Part shown: positions 63,227-64,000 of the stretch, in pieces
Layout of the letters: each line of letters opens with the position of its first letter
Numbering within the stretch: position 1 is the first letter of the stretch
Source: Tetragenococcus halophilus subsp. flandriensis
GTDB taxonomy: Bacteria > Bacillota > Bacilli > Lactobacillales > Enterococcaceae
Direction: 5' to 3'
Assembly: GCF_030161475.1 (NCBI RefSeq)
Contig: NZ_BSUG01000003.1
Location: forward strand, 124,001-188,000
DNA length: 64,000 nucleotides
Notes under the pieces: generated by a model
What the model was told of the DNA's origin: nothing
Databases searched by the model: none
What the model saw: only the letters and a program-made list of their open reading frames with translations
Program-made: the position numbers and the translations under genes

Positions 63227-63976
63227 ATGCTTAATATTATTTTAAATGGTTGCTTTGGCCGTATGGGACAAGAGCTACAAAACGAAATAAAAAAGCGTGA
63301 AGATTTAAGTGTTGTTGCAGGAATCGATAGAGATCAACAAGAAGTAGATTTCCCAGTTTACCAAACACTGGCAGACGTTACGGAGACAGCGGATTTTGTC
63401 ATCGACTTTTCTCATGAAAGTAGCGTCCCTGAACTGATTGAACAATGTGTACAAAAAAAACTTCCTGTTGTTATAGCAACGACCGGTCTTTCAGAAAATA
63501 CCAAACAGAAAATGGAAGAAGCAAGTCACACCATACCAATTTTTTATTCTGCAAATATGTCCTTAGGGATCAATGTATTAATTGAAGCTTTGCAGAAAAT
63601 AACGCCAGCTTTAGAAGATGATTTCAATATTGAAATTGTCGAAAAGCATCATAACCAAAAAAAGGATGCCCCTAGCGGAACAGCTTTATTGCTTGCTGAC
63701 AGCATCAACGATGCTTCTCAAACTAAAAAGGACTATGTATTCGGACGAAGTGGCAAAGAAAATGCTAATCCTATAGATGAAATGGGGATTCACGCAGTAC
63801 GGGGAGGCACGATTCCAGGAGAACATACTGTCATATATGCCGGAAATGACGAAGTGATCGAATTTAAACATACTGCTTTGTCTCGCCGTATTTTTGCTAA
63901 TGGCGCATTAAAAGCTGGTCTATTTTTGCAAGACCAAGATCCAGGAATGTATTCTATGAGTGACTTATTAAAATAA
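63227..63976 (+). CDS. dapB: 4-hydroxy-tetrahydrodipicolinate reductase
   Basis: 249-residue NAD(P)H-dependent reductase. Nucleotide loop NGCFGRMGQ (residues 6-14), ATTGLS, and the substrate/catalytic EKHHNQKKDAPSGTA with the conserved His-His. GGGGGA precedes the ATG. Second gene of dapA-dapB; another gene begins 12 bases downstream. Confidence 0.96.
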   Translation: MLNIILNGCFGRMGQELQNEIKKREDLSVVAGIDRDQQEVDFPVYQTLADVTETADFVIDFSHESSVPELIEQCVQKKLPVVIATTGLSENTKQKMEEASHTIPIFYSANMSLGINVLIEALQKITPALEDDFNIEIVEKHHNQKKDAPSGTALLLADSINDASQTKKDYVFGRSGKENANPIDEMGIHAVRGGTIPGEHTVIYAGNDEVIEFKHTALSRRIFANGALKAGLFLQDQDPGMYSMSDLLK

Positions 63977-63988
63977 AGAGGTGATGAA

Positions 63989-64000
63989 ATGTCAGAATTA
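63989..64000 (+). CDS. Start of a further gene (only four codons in window)
   Basis: AGAGGTGATGAA is followed by ATG TCA GAA TTA at the window edge, with a well-spaced SD and in line with dapA-dapB. Four residues do not allow identification. Confidence 0.5.

Noticed and set aside
1-64000. Prophage, insertion sequence, CRISPR array or origin of replication
   Set aside because: No transposase, integrase, phage structural gene, regularly spaced repeat or DnaA-box cluster was seen.

Overview
This is a low-GC, Gram-positive chromosomal segment. Gene content, synteny with Bacillus subtilis blocks, the zinc-type L33 (rpmG)-secE-nusG operon, the small SRP RNA and the lack of sporulation genes point to Lactobacillales, probably Enterococcaceae. 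A Tetragenococcus-like genus fits best, because a complete-looking lysine/diaminopimelate set sits beside otherwise enterococcal synteny; the genus call is inference. Most genes lie on the minus strand. I see no insertion sequence, prophage, CRISPR array or integrase.

Layout. 0-5 kb: minus-strand replication/recombination cluster dnaX-ybaB-recR-tmk-darA-holB-ricT. 5.3-8.1 kb: beta-glucoside pair (GH1 phospho-glucosidase and PTS IIC). 8.2-13.6 kb: an NAD(P)-binding protein, then ribosomal and transcription genes (rplL, rplJ with an L10-type leader, rplA, rplK, nusG, secE, rpmG), interrupted by a plus-strand lipoprotein hydrolase. 13.8-16.8 kb: CBS-ACT protein, lipid kinase, a strong non-coding RNA candidate, a small membrane protein and a QueT transporter. 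16.8-24.7 kb: recD2, a histidine phosphatase, trmL, a second ncRNA candidate, rlmA-like, cutC, mgtE and an RluD-type synthase. 24.7-31.2 kb: conserved stress/competence block nadK-relQ / CYTH / pepF-coiA-mecA-spx. 31.4-41.4 kb: ABC exporter, SNF2 helicase, sbcC, sbcD, plsC. 41.5-43.2 kb: trmN6-like and GIY-YIG genes, then crcB behind a fluoride riboswitch. 43.3-46.7 kb: TetR regulator divergent from a two-gene ABC exporter. 46.7-49.2 kb: an isolated rnfC-rnfD pair. 49.4-56.7 kb: efp, an LTA-synthase-like sulfatase, lplA, lit, a NagD-type phosphatase, yutD, yunD. 56.7-58.8 kb: tRNA-Pro(CGG), SRP RNA, tadA, a small membrane-anchored protein, a yugP-type protease. 58.9-64 kb: lysine/DAP divergon dapF-lysA-M20 amidohydrolase // dapA-dapB.

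How the genes connect. Two proteins related to cyclic-di-AMP receptors (DarA and the CBS-ACT protein) and the (p)ppGpp synthetase RelQ are nucleotide-signalling nodes. Spx and MecA form a stress/proteolysis pair. Lit would remodel lipoproteins such as the secreted hydrolase seen here. The DAP genes make lysine and cell-wall precursor. The less ordinary parts are two well-formed sRNA candidates (one with a CcpA site over its -35 box), a two-subunit Rnf-like redox module lacking the other Rnf subunits, an A8 slippery run in dnaX that would give a gamma-sized product, and a GC-rich nested inverted-repeat element downstream of rplL.
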